The notes below the pieces were generated by a model. It saw nothing but the letters and a program-made list of their open reading frames with translations. It had not been told where the DNA came from and searched no databases. From Bacteroidales bacterium (GTDB lineage Bacteria > Bacteroidota > Bacteroidia > Bacteroidales > Paludibacteraceae), in the NCBI GenBank assembly GCA_900768725.1, contig CAAGDU010000018.1, positions 1 to 29,317 of the forward strand: a DNA stretch of 29,317 nucleotides, in the 5' to 3' direction. A program made the translations under genes and the position numbers. Of the stretch, positions 14,362-22,214 are shown piece by piece. Each line of letters starts with the position of its first letter. The stretch's first letter is position 1.

Positions 14362-15888
14362 ATGAAAAAAGCATTGTTAATGATTCTGGACGGCTGGGGC
14401 TTGGGCAACCACTCCAAAGCCGATGCTATTTTTAGTACGCCGACCCCCCATTGGGACGCCTTGTTAGCCAAATACCCTCACAGCCAGTTGCAAGCCAGCG
14501 GCGAGAACGTAGGCTTACCCGACGGACAGATGGGCAACTCGGAGGTGGGACACCTGAATATCGGTGCCGGTCGCGTGGTATATCAAGACCTTGTGAAGAT
14601 TAACCGCGCCTGCAAAGACGGTTCTATCAAGCAGAACCCCGAGATAGTAAGCGCCTTCACCACCGCCAAAGAGACAGGCCAGAAACTGCATATCATGGGC
14701 TTGACTTCCAACGGCGGCGTGCACTCTTCGCTTGAGCATCTCTTTTACCTGACCTCTATCGCCAAGGAGTACGGACTGGACGGTCGTACTTTCGTGCACT
14801 GCTTCATGGACGGACGCGACACCGACCCGAAGTCGGGTATCGGTTTCATTGACCAACTGGAAGCGCACCTACAAGAGACCTGCGGCGAGATTGCTTCTAT
14901 TCAAGGGCGTTTCTACGCTATGGACCGCGACAAACGCTGGGAGCGCGTGAAAGTAGCCTACGACTGCTTGGTACACGGCGAGGGCGCAGCCTTTGAGGAC
15001 ATGCACGAGGCGATGCAGGCATCCTACGATGCAGGCGTTACCGATGAGTTTGTGAAGCCTATCGTACATGTGCGCAACGGGCAGCCGCTCGCGACTATCG
15101 AGGAAGGCGACATCGTGATTTTCTTCAACTACCGCAACGACCGCGCGAAGGAAATCACCATCGTGCTCACGCAACAGGACATGCCCGAGCAAGGCATGCA
15201 CACCATCCCCAACCTGCACTACTACTGCATGACTCCCTACGACTCATCGTTCCAAGGGTTGCACGTGCTGTTCCCCAAAGAGAACGTGCAGAACACCATG
15301 GGCGAGATTGTGTCGAAAGCAGGCATGAAGCAGTTGCGTATTGCCGAGACGGAGAAGTTCGCGCACGTTACCTTCTTCTTCAACGGTGGTCGCGAAGCAG
15401 AGTACCCAGGCGAGGAGCGTATCTTGATTCCTTCGCCGAAGGTAGCAACCTACGACCTGCAGCCGGAGATGTCCGCGCCGGAGGTTACCGAAGCGCTGTG
15501 CCAAGCACTCGACACGCAGAAATACGACTATATCACGCTGAACTTCGCCAACGGCGACATGGTAGGGCACACGGGCGTGTATGACGCTATCGTGAAAGCC
15601 GTAGAGACGATAGATGTATGCGTGGACAAGGTAGTGAATACCGCACTCAAGAACGACTACGAGATTATCATCATCGCCGACCACGGCAACTGCGACAACG
15701 CTATCAACGCAGACGGTACGCCGAACACGGCGCACTCGCTCAACCCCGTGCCGTTCGTCTATGTCAGCCGCGAGCACCTCGATGCTCGGTTGGAGGACGG
15801 TATCCTCGCCGACGTGGCTCCCTCGCTCTGCCATATCCTCGGCTTGCAGCAGCCCGCCGAGATGACAGGACACAATCTGATTCACTAA
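14362..15888 (+). CDS. gpmI: 2,3-bisphosphoglycerate-independent phosphoglycerate mutase
   Basis: From ATG 14362 the protein has 508 residues, normal for the family. An open frame extends to 14317 but overlaps the promoter, so the later ATG is chosen. Key motifs: LILDG-type metal site at D10 (MILDGWG), GNSEVGH with the phosphorylated S60, GLTSNGGVHS, FMDGRDTDPKSG, YAMDRDKRWERVK, NYRNDRAKE and the second metal cluster ADHGNCDN. It interconverts 3- and 2-phosphoglycerate in glycolysis and needs Mn. It stands first in a block with a transporter and class II aldolase. Confidence 0.96.
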   Translation: MKKALLMILDGWGLGNHSKADAIFSTPTPHWDALLAKYPHSQLQASGENVGLPDGQMGNSEVGHLNIGAGRVVYQDLVKINRACKDGSIKQNPEIVSAFTTAKETGQKLHIMGLTSNGGVHSSLEHLFYLTSIAKEYGLDGRTFVHCFMDGRDTDPKSGIGFIDQLEAHLQETCGEIASIQGRFYAMDRDKRWERVKVAYDCLVHGEGAAFEDMHEAMQASYDAGVTDEFVKPIVHVRNGQPLATIEEGDIVIFFNYRNDRAKEITIVLTQQDMPEQGMHTIPNLHYYCMTPYDSSFQGLHVLFPKENVQNTMGEIVSKAGMKQLRIAETEKFAHVTFFFNGGREAEYPGEERILIPSPKVATYDLQPEMSAPEVTEALCQALDTQKYDYITLNFANGDMVGHTGVYDAIVKAVETIDVCVDKVVNTALKNDYEIIIIADHGNCDNAINADGTPNTAHSLNPVPFVYVSREHLDARLEDGILADVAPSLCHILGLQQPAEMTGHNLIH

Positions 15889-15910
15889 TGTTCAATTTGA
15901 AAATTAACAA

Positions 15911-15926
15911 TCCCGACATGTCGGGA
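15911..15926. other. Perfect 16-nt palindrome after gpmI
   Basis: TCCCGACATGTCGGGA is fully self-complementary. A further CCGTCGGGTCGGG block and an inverted copy of the dispersed GCTGTCCGGGTAC motif (16009-16021) lie in the same spacer. No T-run follows; the palindrome may be an operator or part of a GC-rich repeat. Confidence 0.5.
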
Positions 15927-16031
15927 CAAGTTCCGAAAATTTGAAAATTATTAGTTCGGATAGGTTGGGGGTACACCCAATGAATAGATAGCCCCGTCGG
16001 GTCGGGATGTACCCGGACAGCCGCACGGCAA

Positions 16032-16063
16032 TTTTCAAATTTTCAAATTTACAAATTTACAAA
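16032..16063 (+). repeat. 8-nt tandem repeat, four TTT(T/A)CAAA units
   Basis: TTTTCAAA twice, then TTTACAAA twice, ending five bases before the start codon of the OPT transporter. It supplies that gene's AT-rich leader. Confidence 0.85.
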
Positions 16064-16068
16064 TTATT

Positions 16069-18015
16069 ATGCAAACTCGTCTCCCCGAGAACGCCAATCG
16101 CCCGCTGAAGAAGGGTGAGAAGTACGAACCTATCTTGAAACCCGGGCAGGAGTACCCCGAAGTAACGCCATACAGCGTGCTGATGGGTGTGCTGATGGCG
16201 GTTATCTTCTCCGCCGCAGCGGCTTACCTCGGACTGAAAGTGGGGCAAGTGTTTGAAGCAGCTATCCCAATCGCCATCATTGCCGTAGGCTTGTCGTCCG
16301 CGCTCAAGCGCAAGAACGCGCTGGGCGAGAACGTGATTATCCAGTCTATCGGTGCTTCAAGCGGCGTGATAGTAGCAGGTGCTATCTTCACGCTGCCCGC
16401 GCTCTATATCCTGCAAGCGAAGTACCCGGGAATGACGGTGAACTTTATGCAGATATTCATTTCGTCGCTGTTGGGCGGTTGCTTGGGTATCTTGTTCTTG
16501 ATTCCCTTCCGCAAGTATTTCGTGCAGGAGAAACACGGCGAGTACCCGTTCCCCGAGGCGACCGCCACCACGCAGGTGCTGGTGTCGGGCGAGCAGGGCG
16601 GCAGCCAAGCCAAGCCGCTGATTTGGGCGGCTGGCATCGGCGGATTGTACGACTTCGTGGTATCTACCTTCGGGCTTTGGACAGAGAGCCTCAGCACCCG
16701 CATGACGGGTTGGGGCGAGATGCTGGCAACAAAATTCAAGTTAGTCTTCAGTATCAACACCAGTGCCGCTGTGTTGGGTTTGGGTTATATCATCGGACTG
16801 AAGTATGCGGCGGTGATTTGCGCGGGTTCGTTCTTCGTATGGTGGGTATTGCTGCCGCTGTTAGGCAGCGTGCCCGGTATGGAGGCGGCTGACCCGCAGG
16901 CGATGTTCACCGACTACGGGCGCAACATCGGTATCGGTGCTATCGCCATGGCGGGCATGATAGGTATCGTGAAGAGTTGGGGGGTGATAAAGTCTGCCGT
17001 AGGCTTGGCAGGCAAGGAGTTGGGCGGCAAGGGCAAAGCGGTGGCACAAGCCTCGCTGCGCACGGAGCGCGACCTGAGCATGAAGTTCCTCATCATCGCG
17101 ATTGCGGTGGCATTGCTCTGCACGCTGGTGTTCTTCTGGGTAGGTGTGCTGTATAACTTCTGGCAGGCGCTGGTAGCCTTCTTGGTGGTAACGGTGATAG
17201 CATTCCTCTTCACCACCGTGGCAGCGAATGCGATTGCGATTGTGGGCAGCAACCCTGTGAGCGGCATGACGCTGATGACGCTGATTATCGCCTCGGTCAT
17301 CTTTGTGGCAGTGGGCATGAAAGGCGAGAGCGGCATGGTAGGTGCAATGGTCATTGGCGGCGTGGTCTGCACGGCATTGTCAATGGCAGGCGGCTTCATC
17401 ACCGACCTCAAGATAGGTTACTGGATAGGCACTACGCCGAAGAAACAGGAGACGTGGAAGTTCCTCGGCACGTTGGTGTCGGCAGCCACGGTCGGCGGCG
17501 TAATGATTATCCTGAACAAGACCTACGGTTTCACGGGGGAGAACGCGCTTGTGGCTCCGCAAGCGAACGCTATGGCAGCAGTTATCGAGCCGCTGATGAG
17601 CGGACAAGGTGCGCCGTGGATGCTCTATCTGGCAGGTGCGGTCTTGGCACTGGTGCTTAACTTCATGGGTGTGCCCGTGCTGGCATTTGCGCTGGGTATG
17701 TTCATCCCGCTGAGCCTGAACACCCCGCTCTTGGTAGGCGGCGCCATCTCGTGGTTCGTCAGCCGGAAGCGTGCGAAAGACGGCGAACAAGCCGAGGCGT
17801 TGGCAGAGAAGCGCAACGAGAAAGGTACGCTGATTGCCAGCGGGTTCATCGCCGGCGGCGCACTGATGGGCGTAGTGAGCGCGGTGATTAAGTTCTGCGG
17901 CGCAGAATGCTACCTCACCACATGGGCAAACAGCGGTTGGGCTGCGATAGTGGGACTTATCGCCTACATTGCACTTATCATCTACTTCACCGTAGCCAGC
18001 AAAAGAGTGAAATAA
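16069..18015 (+). CDS. OPT-family oligopeptide (or metal-chelate) transporter
   Basis: The 648-residue polytopic inner-membrane protein starts with EVTPYSVLMGVLMAVIFSAA followed by AYLGLKVGQVFEAAIPIAII, the hallmark first segments of the OPT superfamily. About 14-16 hydrophobic segments can be counted, with charged loops (KKQETWKF, SRKRAKDGEQ). The motif NPVSGMTLMTLII in the middle is also typical. OPT proteins import small peptides or metal-chelate complexes by proton symport. The substrate here cannot be decided. It lies 180 bases after gpmI and 44 bases before fba, perhaps on one transcript with the latter. Confidence 0.9.
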   Translation: MQTRLPENANRPLKKGEKYEPILKPGQEYPEVTPYSVLMGVLMAVIFSAAAAYLGLKVGQVFEAAIPIAIIAVGLSSALKRKNALGENVIIQSIGASSGVIVAGAIFTLPALYILQAKYPGMTVNFMQIFISSLLGGCLGILFLIPFRKYFVQEKHGEYPFPEATATTQVLVSGEQGGSQAKPLIWAAGIGGLYDFVVSTFGLWTESLSTRMTGWGEMLATKFKLVFSINTSAAVLGLGYIIGLKYAAVICAGSFFVWWVLLPLLGSVPGMEAADPQAMFTDYGRNIGIGAIAMAGMIGIVKSWGVIKSAVGLAGKELGGKGKAVAQASLRTERDLSMKFLIIAIAVALLCTLVFFWVGVLYNFWQALVAFLVVTVIAFLFTTVAANAIAIVGSNPVSGMTLMTLIIASVIFVAVGMKGESGMVGAMVIGGVVCTALSMAGGFITDLKIGYWIGTTPKKQETWKFLGTLVSAATVGGVMIILNKTYGFTGENALVAPQANAMAAVIEPLMSGQGAPWMLYLAGAVLALVLNFMGVPVLAFALGMFIPLSLNTPLLVGGAISWFVSRKRAKDGEQAEALAEKRNEKGTLIASGFIAGGALMGVVSAVIKFCGAECYLTTWANSGWAAIVGLIAYIALIIYFTVASKRVK

Positions 18016-18059
18016 AAATATAAACTAATCAACATATAAACAAATAAACAAACGAACCA

Positions 18060-19061
18060 ATGGTTAATTTCAAAGAACTTGGTCTTGTGAACACTCGAGA
18101 GATGTTCGCAAAGGCAATCAAAGGCGGATATGCTATTCCTGCCTTCAACTTCAACAACATGGAGCAATTACAGGCTATCATCAAGGCTTCGGCTGAGACG
18201 AAGAGCCCTGTTATCCTTCAAGTATCCAAAGGTGCGCGCAACTACGCTAACCAGACCCTTCTCCGCTACATGGCACAAGGTGCGGTGGAGTATGCAAAAG
18301 AACTCGGTTGGGAGCACCCGCAAATCTGCTTACACCTCGACCACGGAGACTCCTTCGAACTCTGCAAGAGTTGCGTGGACTTCGGTTTCTCCAGCGTGAT
18401 GATTGACGCTTCCTCGCTCCCCTACGAAGAGAATATCGCTTTGACAAAGAAAGTGGTGGACTATGCTCACCAGTTCGATGTAACTGTAGAGGCTGAGTTG
18501 GGCGTGTTGGCAGGCGTAGAGGATGAGGTTGCCTCGGAGGTATCTCACTACACCAAGCCCGAAGAGGTAGTGGATTTCGCTACCCGCACCGGCTGCGACT
18601 CGCTGGCTATCTCCATCGGTACGAGCCACGGCGCATACAAGTTCACCCCCGAGCAGTGCACCCGCGACCCGCAGACCGGTCGTTTAGTGCCTCCTCCCTT
18701 GGCATTCGACGTTCTCGACGCTATCATGGAGCAACTGCCGGGCTTCCCCATCGTGCTGCACGGCTCGTCGAGCGTACCCCAAGAGTATGTGGATATGATT
18801 AACCAATACGGCGGCAAGTTGCCCGATGCAGTGGGTATCCCCGAGGAGCAGTTGCGTAAGGCTGCTGCCAGCGCTGTTTGCAAGATTAACATCGACAGCG
18901 ACAGCCGTTTGGCGTTCACCGCAGCTGTTCGCAAGGTGTTCTGGGAGAAGCCGGGTGAGTTCGACCCGCGCAAGTACTGCGGTCCTGCTCGCGACCTGAT
19001 GACCGAACTGTACAAGCACAAGATTATCAATGTGCTCGGCTCTAACGGCAAGGCAGAGTAA
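18060..19061 (+). CDS. fba: Class II fructose-bisphosphate aldolase
   Basis: The 333-residue enzyme shows the class II zinc site and phosphate-binding motifs: AIPAFNFNN, LHLDHGDS (D94, H95), EAELGVLAG, GTSHGAYKF, HGSSSVPQE and NIDSDSRLAFT. It splits fructose 1,6-bisphosphate into triose phosphates using a divalent metal. The length fits the longer class II subfamily. It follows the OPT transporter by 44 bases and is closed by a strong terminator. Together with gpmI it marks a glycolytic block. Confidence 0.95.
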   Translation: MVNFKELGLVNTREMFAKAIKGGYAIPAFNFNNMEQLQAIIKASAETKSPVILQVSKGARNYANQTLLRYMAQGAVEYAKELGWEHPQICLHLDHGDSFELCKSCVDFGFSSVMIDASSLPYEENIALTKKVVDYAHQFDVTVEAELGVLAGVEDEVASEVSHYTKPEEVVDFATRTGCDSLAISIGTSHGAYKFTPEQCTRDPQTGRLVPPPLAFDVLDAIMEQLPGFPIVLHGSSSVPQEYVDMINQYGGKLPDAVGIPEEQLRKAAASAVCKINIDSDSRLAFTAAVRKVFWEKPGEFDPRKYCGPARDLMTELYKHKIINVLGSNGKAE

Positions 19062-19076
19062 GCAGGCGGGTAGCGC

Positions 19077-19121
19077 TAATTACCGTATGATTACGTTTTA
19101 ACGTTAATTATCGTGTAATTA
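19077..19121 (+). repeat. 17-nt imperfect direct repeat, two copies
   Basis: TAATTACCGTATGATTA (19077-19093) and TAATTATCGTGTAATTA (19105-19121) differ at three positions and are 28 bases apart. They lie between the fba stop and its terminator. Confidence 0.45.
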
Positions 19122-19142
19122 TTCATTAATTATTTGCTGCCA

Positions 19143-19184
19143 AAAAGAAAGAGGCTGTCTAACAAGTTAGGCAGTCTCTTTTTG
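19143..19184 (+). terminator. Rho-independent terminator after fba
   Basis: A 16-bp stem with two imperfections (19148-19163 with 19166-19181; core CTGTCTAAC / GTTAGGCAG, 2-nt loop) ends in CTCTTTTTG. An A-run on the other side could make it work in both directions. Confidence 0.85.
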
Positions 19185-19274
19185 TATAAGAACGGGCTGC
19201 AAGGAGCAAAAAAAGCAAGATTGACTACGTGAACCGAAAAATTTAGTAATACTCGTAATTATGATAGTATTTTT

Positions 19275-19306
19275 TTGCATATTTCAAGAAAAAACATTAC
19301 CTTTGC
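19275..19306 (+). promoter_or_regulatory. Bacteroidetes-type promoter for the pectate lyase gene
   Basis: TTG at 19275-19277 (in a T-run), a 20-nt spacer and TACCTTTGC at 19298-19306. It lies inside the longest open frame and so shows that the ATG at 19342 is the true start. Confidence 0.82.
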
Positions 19307-19341
19307 GAACCTTTACAATTAATAGACAAAAATCCCTCCAA

Positions 19342-21150
19342 ATGAAAAACTCCCTTTCTCTATTCCTTTTCAGTCTCTTTATGGCTGTTACAACAGCCAA
19401 CGTGTCTGCCACATCATCGGTATTATCGTTCCCTGAGGCGTTGGGGTATGGTGCGTACGCTACAGGCGGACGCGGCGGTGTGGTTTATTACGTTACCCGT
19501 TTAGACGATGCACTCAACAGCGATGGCACGCCCACGGAGGGCACGCTGCGCTGGGCATTGACGACAGGGGATGACACGCCGAGAACGGTGCTGTTTCAAG
19601 TATGCGGGACTATCTACCTGCGCTCCGTGTTGAAACTGCAACATCCCAATGTAACGATTGCAGGTCAGACAGCACCGGGCGGGGGTATCTGTATTGCAGG
19701 GGCAAACATCTATGTCTGCAAGCCGAATGTGATTATTCGTCATATTCGTTTTCGTGCGGGGGATATTCCGATGAAGAACTACCCTGCCTTGGATGTGGAG
19801 AACACGCGCAACGTGATTATTGACCACTGCTCGTTTACATGGTCGATGGAGGAATGTCTGACCTTGTATGATACGGACTCAACGACGGTGCAGTGGTGCA
19901 TCATCGGCGAGGGACTCTATTGCTCTAAGCATACCAAAGGTAGTCGTTCTTATGCTACGCAGTGGGGCGGCGAGCACGGGACGATGTGCTACTGCCTGAT
20001 CAGCAACTGCCTGAACCGTACCCCGCGGTTCAACGGTGTGCGCGACGAGGCGGACTTAGCCAACGGGAAGCGCAATCATGATGCGCAGGTGGTCAATCAT
20101 TTCTACAATAACGTGGTTTTCAACTGGGGGAAGAAGAACTCGGTCTATGGTGGTGAGAACGACACGACGAAGAACCACGATGCGGCAGGGGTGCCGGCGG
20201 GTTACAACCGAGTGTACATGCGAAACAACTACTTCCGTGCGGGACCTGCTACGCAGGCGGCGAACATGTCGGAGCGTTATTTCGCGCAGGGCAGTAAGAA
20301 GGGAGACTATGGGCAGTGGTATTTAGAAGGTAATATGTTTGAGCCTGAGAATAAGTTCAACCCCCAGAAGCCGGCATGGCATGTTGATACGCTGGCAAAG
20401 GTGAATGCGGATAACCTATATGGCTACACACGGGGGTATGCGTATCGGGCTTTTAATTTGGACGGTGCGGCAGCCAACCAAGATAATTTTGACCGCTACA
20501 TACTCCGTGCGCTGCCCGATGAACTCGCCGCGGTAGCCACTCTTAGTGCCTCGGAAGCTTTTGAGAAGGTTACGTCGTCAGCGGGTGCAATGCTCCCACG
20601 TATGGATGAACAAGATAAGCGGATGTTGGCAGAGGCGGCGGGGGCTATAGATCCTGTGTTTGTAGGAGCAGCAGCCCCACACAACACTGGCATTATAGAC
20701 TCGCCGGACGATATTGCGTTCAGTCGTGAAGATTATTTCTATATCAACGACTCTGTTGTAGCAGGTGGTTATCCGTTTCTTGATGCGGAGGAAGGCGATT
20801 CGGTGACACTGGATACGGATGGCGATGGATTGCCTGACCTATATGAGATGGAGATTGGGCTAGATGCGTTGGACGGAGCAGATGGTGCCATGATTACTCC
20901 TGAGGGATATAGTCAATTGGAATTGTACCTCAACGGGGTGGCAAGCGGTGCGATAGACAAGAGCCGCTATGAGACAGAGCCTTACATCTCTCAAGAGCCG
21001 GATGCCCCTGTAGAGCCAGAGAGTATTCGGACGATATATGGCAACTCAAATGGACTAGGATGCTATGACCTGCAAGGCAGACCATTACAAGAAATCCCGT
21101 CTCAACAAGTGTATATTGAGAACGGGAAAAGCAAGATGGTAATGGAGTAG
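19342..21150 (+). CDS. Secreted pectate-lyase-like polysaccharide lyase (PL1-type beta-helix)
   Basis: From ATG 19342 the protein has 602 residues with a signal peptide (MKNSLSLFLFSLFMAVTTANVSA). The beta-helix core is of the pectate lyase type: EGTLRWALTTGDDTPRTVLF, HPNVTIAGQTAPGGG, NVIIRHIRFRAGD, VIIDHCSFTWSMEE (about 160) and the conserved Arg in NRTPRFNGVRDEAD (about 226). From D491 there is a calcium-binding repeat, DTDGDGLPDLYE. The C-terminus ends YDLQGRPLQ ... VYIENGKSKMV, like the short sorting-type tails of secreted Bacteroidales proteins. It probably cleaves pectin-like polyuronides outside the cell. There is no SusC/SusD pair in the window, so it is not in an obvious utilisation locus. 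It ends convergent to the adhesin operon. Confidence 0.87.
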   Translation: MKNSLSLFLFSLFMAVTTANVSATSSVLSFPEALGYGAYATGGRGGVVYYVTRLDDALNSDGTPTEGTLRWALTTGDDTPRTVLFQVCGTIYLRSVLKLQHPNVTIAGQTAPGGGICIAGANIYVCKPNVIIRHIRFRAGDIPMKNYPALDVENTRNVIIDHCSFTWSMEECLTLYDTDSTTVQWCIIGEGLYCSKHTKGSRSYATQWGGEHGTMCYCLISNCLNRTPRFNGVRDEADLANGKRNHDAQVVNHFYNNVVFNWGKKNSVYGGENDTTKNHDAAGVPAGYNRVYMRNNYFRAGPATQAANMSERYFAQGSKKGDYGQWYLEGNMFEPENKFNPQKPAWHVDTLAKVNADNLYGYTRGYAYRAFNLDGAAANQDNFDRYILRALPDELAAVATLSASEAFEKVTSSAGAMLPRMDEQDKRMLAEAAGAIDPVFVGAAAPHNTGIIDSPDDIAFSREDYFYINDSVVAGGYPFLDAEEGDSVTLDTDGDGLPDLYEMEIGLDALDGADGAMITPEGYSQLELYLNGVASGAIDKSRYETEPYISQEPDAPVEPESIRTIYGNSNGLGCYDLQGRPLQEIPSQQVYIENGKSKMVME

Positions 21151-21238
21151 AAATGATAGGAAATCTAGGAAATCTAGAGATTATAGAAGTTATAGGAATA
21201 TTAGAGGTTCTAGAAATACTAGGGATTTTTAGGGAAAT
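21148..21238 (+). repeat. 9-nt tandem repeat, about ten TAG-headed units
   Basis: Units of nine bases start with TAG at 21148, 21157, 21166, 21175, 21184, 21193, 21202, 21211 and 21220, then 21230 after one extra T. Two are identical (TAGGAAATC); others are TAGAGATTA, TAGAAGTTA, TAGGAATAT, TAGAGGTTC, TAGAAATAC, TAGGGATTT. The first TAG is the stop codon of the lyase gene. The array fills the gap between two convergent genes. Confidence 0.85.
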
Positions 21239-21245
21239 ACTTAGC

Positions 21246-22214
21246 TTACCATTTTAGGCACATGCAGGGATAGCGTTTGCGGAGCGGGAGGGTATATCGT
21301 ACTCCTATCTGCAAGCCTACGTAAAGCGGGTGCATAACACCTTGGGTGAGCGAGGTGGTGGTTAGCGAGACATAGTCGGGGATGAAGTAGTGCGGGTCTT
21401 GTCCTTCAATGACGGCGGTACTATTCTCATGGAATCCGATTGCGTTTTCTCCGCCTGCCGGTGTTTTGTTAGACGACCAAACGGCATACGCTGCTTCGAC
21501 AGCGATGGTGAATTCTGTGTTTTTTGCCACGGGTATGCCCATGCCAACTGCTCCGATGAGCGAGACTTGTTGTACGTCAGTCGGCAGTTCGCCGGTCGGA
21601 TGGAAGCGATTGGTGGTGTAGAACCCGTATTTTTCAAGATCATGTAGGGTTAGATTGCCAAAAGGATAGTAGCCGGTGTGCGTCAGTTTTCCGTAGCCAT
21701 CGAAGGAGGATTGGAAGCACATTGCATACTCTGCTCCAAGTCGAATCAGGACACGTGCCCTGCCGGCGGGTATAGCGGCTTGCAGCGTTAGGTTAGGCGC
21801 AAGAAAGAGTTGCTGCTGGGTTTCACGCCAGTTGTTGAGTTGGAGATGATGGTTGTATCGTTCGCCGTCGGTGTCGGTAACACCTTCCCACAGCAATTTT
21901 CCATTAAGCGACATACCGCCTCTATAGCGAGTGAAACTGAAGCCGACGCCTAAGCCGATATAATTATTGAAGAAATAGTTTACTCCAATGTTTGCTCTCA
22001 TGCCCCATGATCCTGTAGCGCGTGTGTTAAGAAGGTCGGTGGATTGGGTTTTGTAGCCGAGTGTGGAATAGCCCGCTCCGATACCGAAATCAAACGCGAC
22101 CCCTTTTTGTTTTGGAGCGGCGGATAAACAAAGACTTTGCCCCATCAACAGCAAACCCGTGAGCAGGGAGCAAGTATGCTTTATGTTGGTGGTATGAAGT
22201 ATCGTTGTCATCAT
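21246..22214 (-). CDS. Outer-membrane beta-barrel protein, paralogue of the OmpA-fusion barrel
   Basis: The 322-residue protein has a signal peptide (to about residue 33, LSAAPKQKG). It consists of alternating amphipathic strands ending in aromatic residues (FGIGAGYSTLGY, IGLGVGFSFTRY, LYVGLQIGVRYTLP), as in a small outer-membrane barrel. It aligns with the barrel of the protein at 26421-28217: DTDGERYNHHLQLNNW against DTDGEQYNHLTDVRDW, LTHTGYYPFGNLTLHD against IEHVGEYPQWGMTIRD, and GMGIPVAKNTEF against GLAVPINKQLDL. Its start overlaps the stop of the adhesin gene upstream by 4 bases (ATGA). It lacks the OmpA and STN domains. It may be the outer-membrane partner of that adhesin, as PorP/SprF proteins are for type B T9SS cargo, though it does not look like PorP/SprF itself. 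Confidence 0.82.
   Translation of the reverse strand: MMTTILHTTNIKHTCSLLTGLLLMGQSLCLSAAPKQKGVAFDFGIGAGYSTLGYKTQSTDLLNTRATGSWGMRANIGVNYFFNNYIGLGVGFSFTRYRGGMSLNGKLLWEGVTDTDGERYNHHLQLNNWRETQQQLFLAPNLTLQAAIPAGRARVLIRLGAEYAMCFQSSFDGYGKLTHTGYYPFGNLTLHDLEKYGFYTTNRFHPTGELPTDVQQVSLIGAVGMGIPVAKNTEFTIAVEAAYAVWSSNKTPAGGENAIGFHENSTAVIEGQDPHYFIPDYVSLTTTSLTQGVMHPLYVGLQIGVRYTLPLRKRYPCMCLKW

Noticed and set aside
15244..15885. Minus-strand open frame (213 residues) opposite gpmI
   Set aside because: Shadow frame; gpmI has all catalytic motifs on the plus strand.
21246..22214. PorP/SprF-family assignment of the free barrel
   Set aside because: The N-terminal family signature (QDPxFSQF...NPAFAG-like) is missing; the closest relative seen is the barrel of the neighbouring OmpA fusion.
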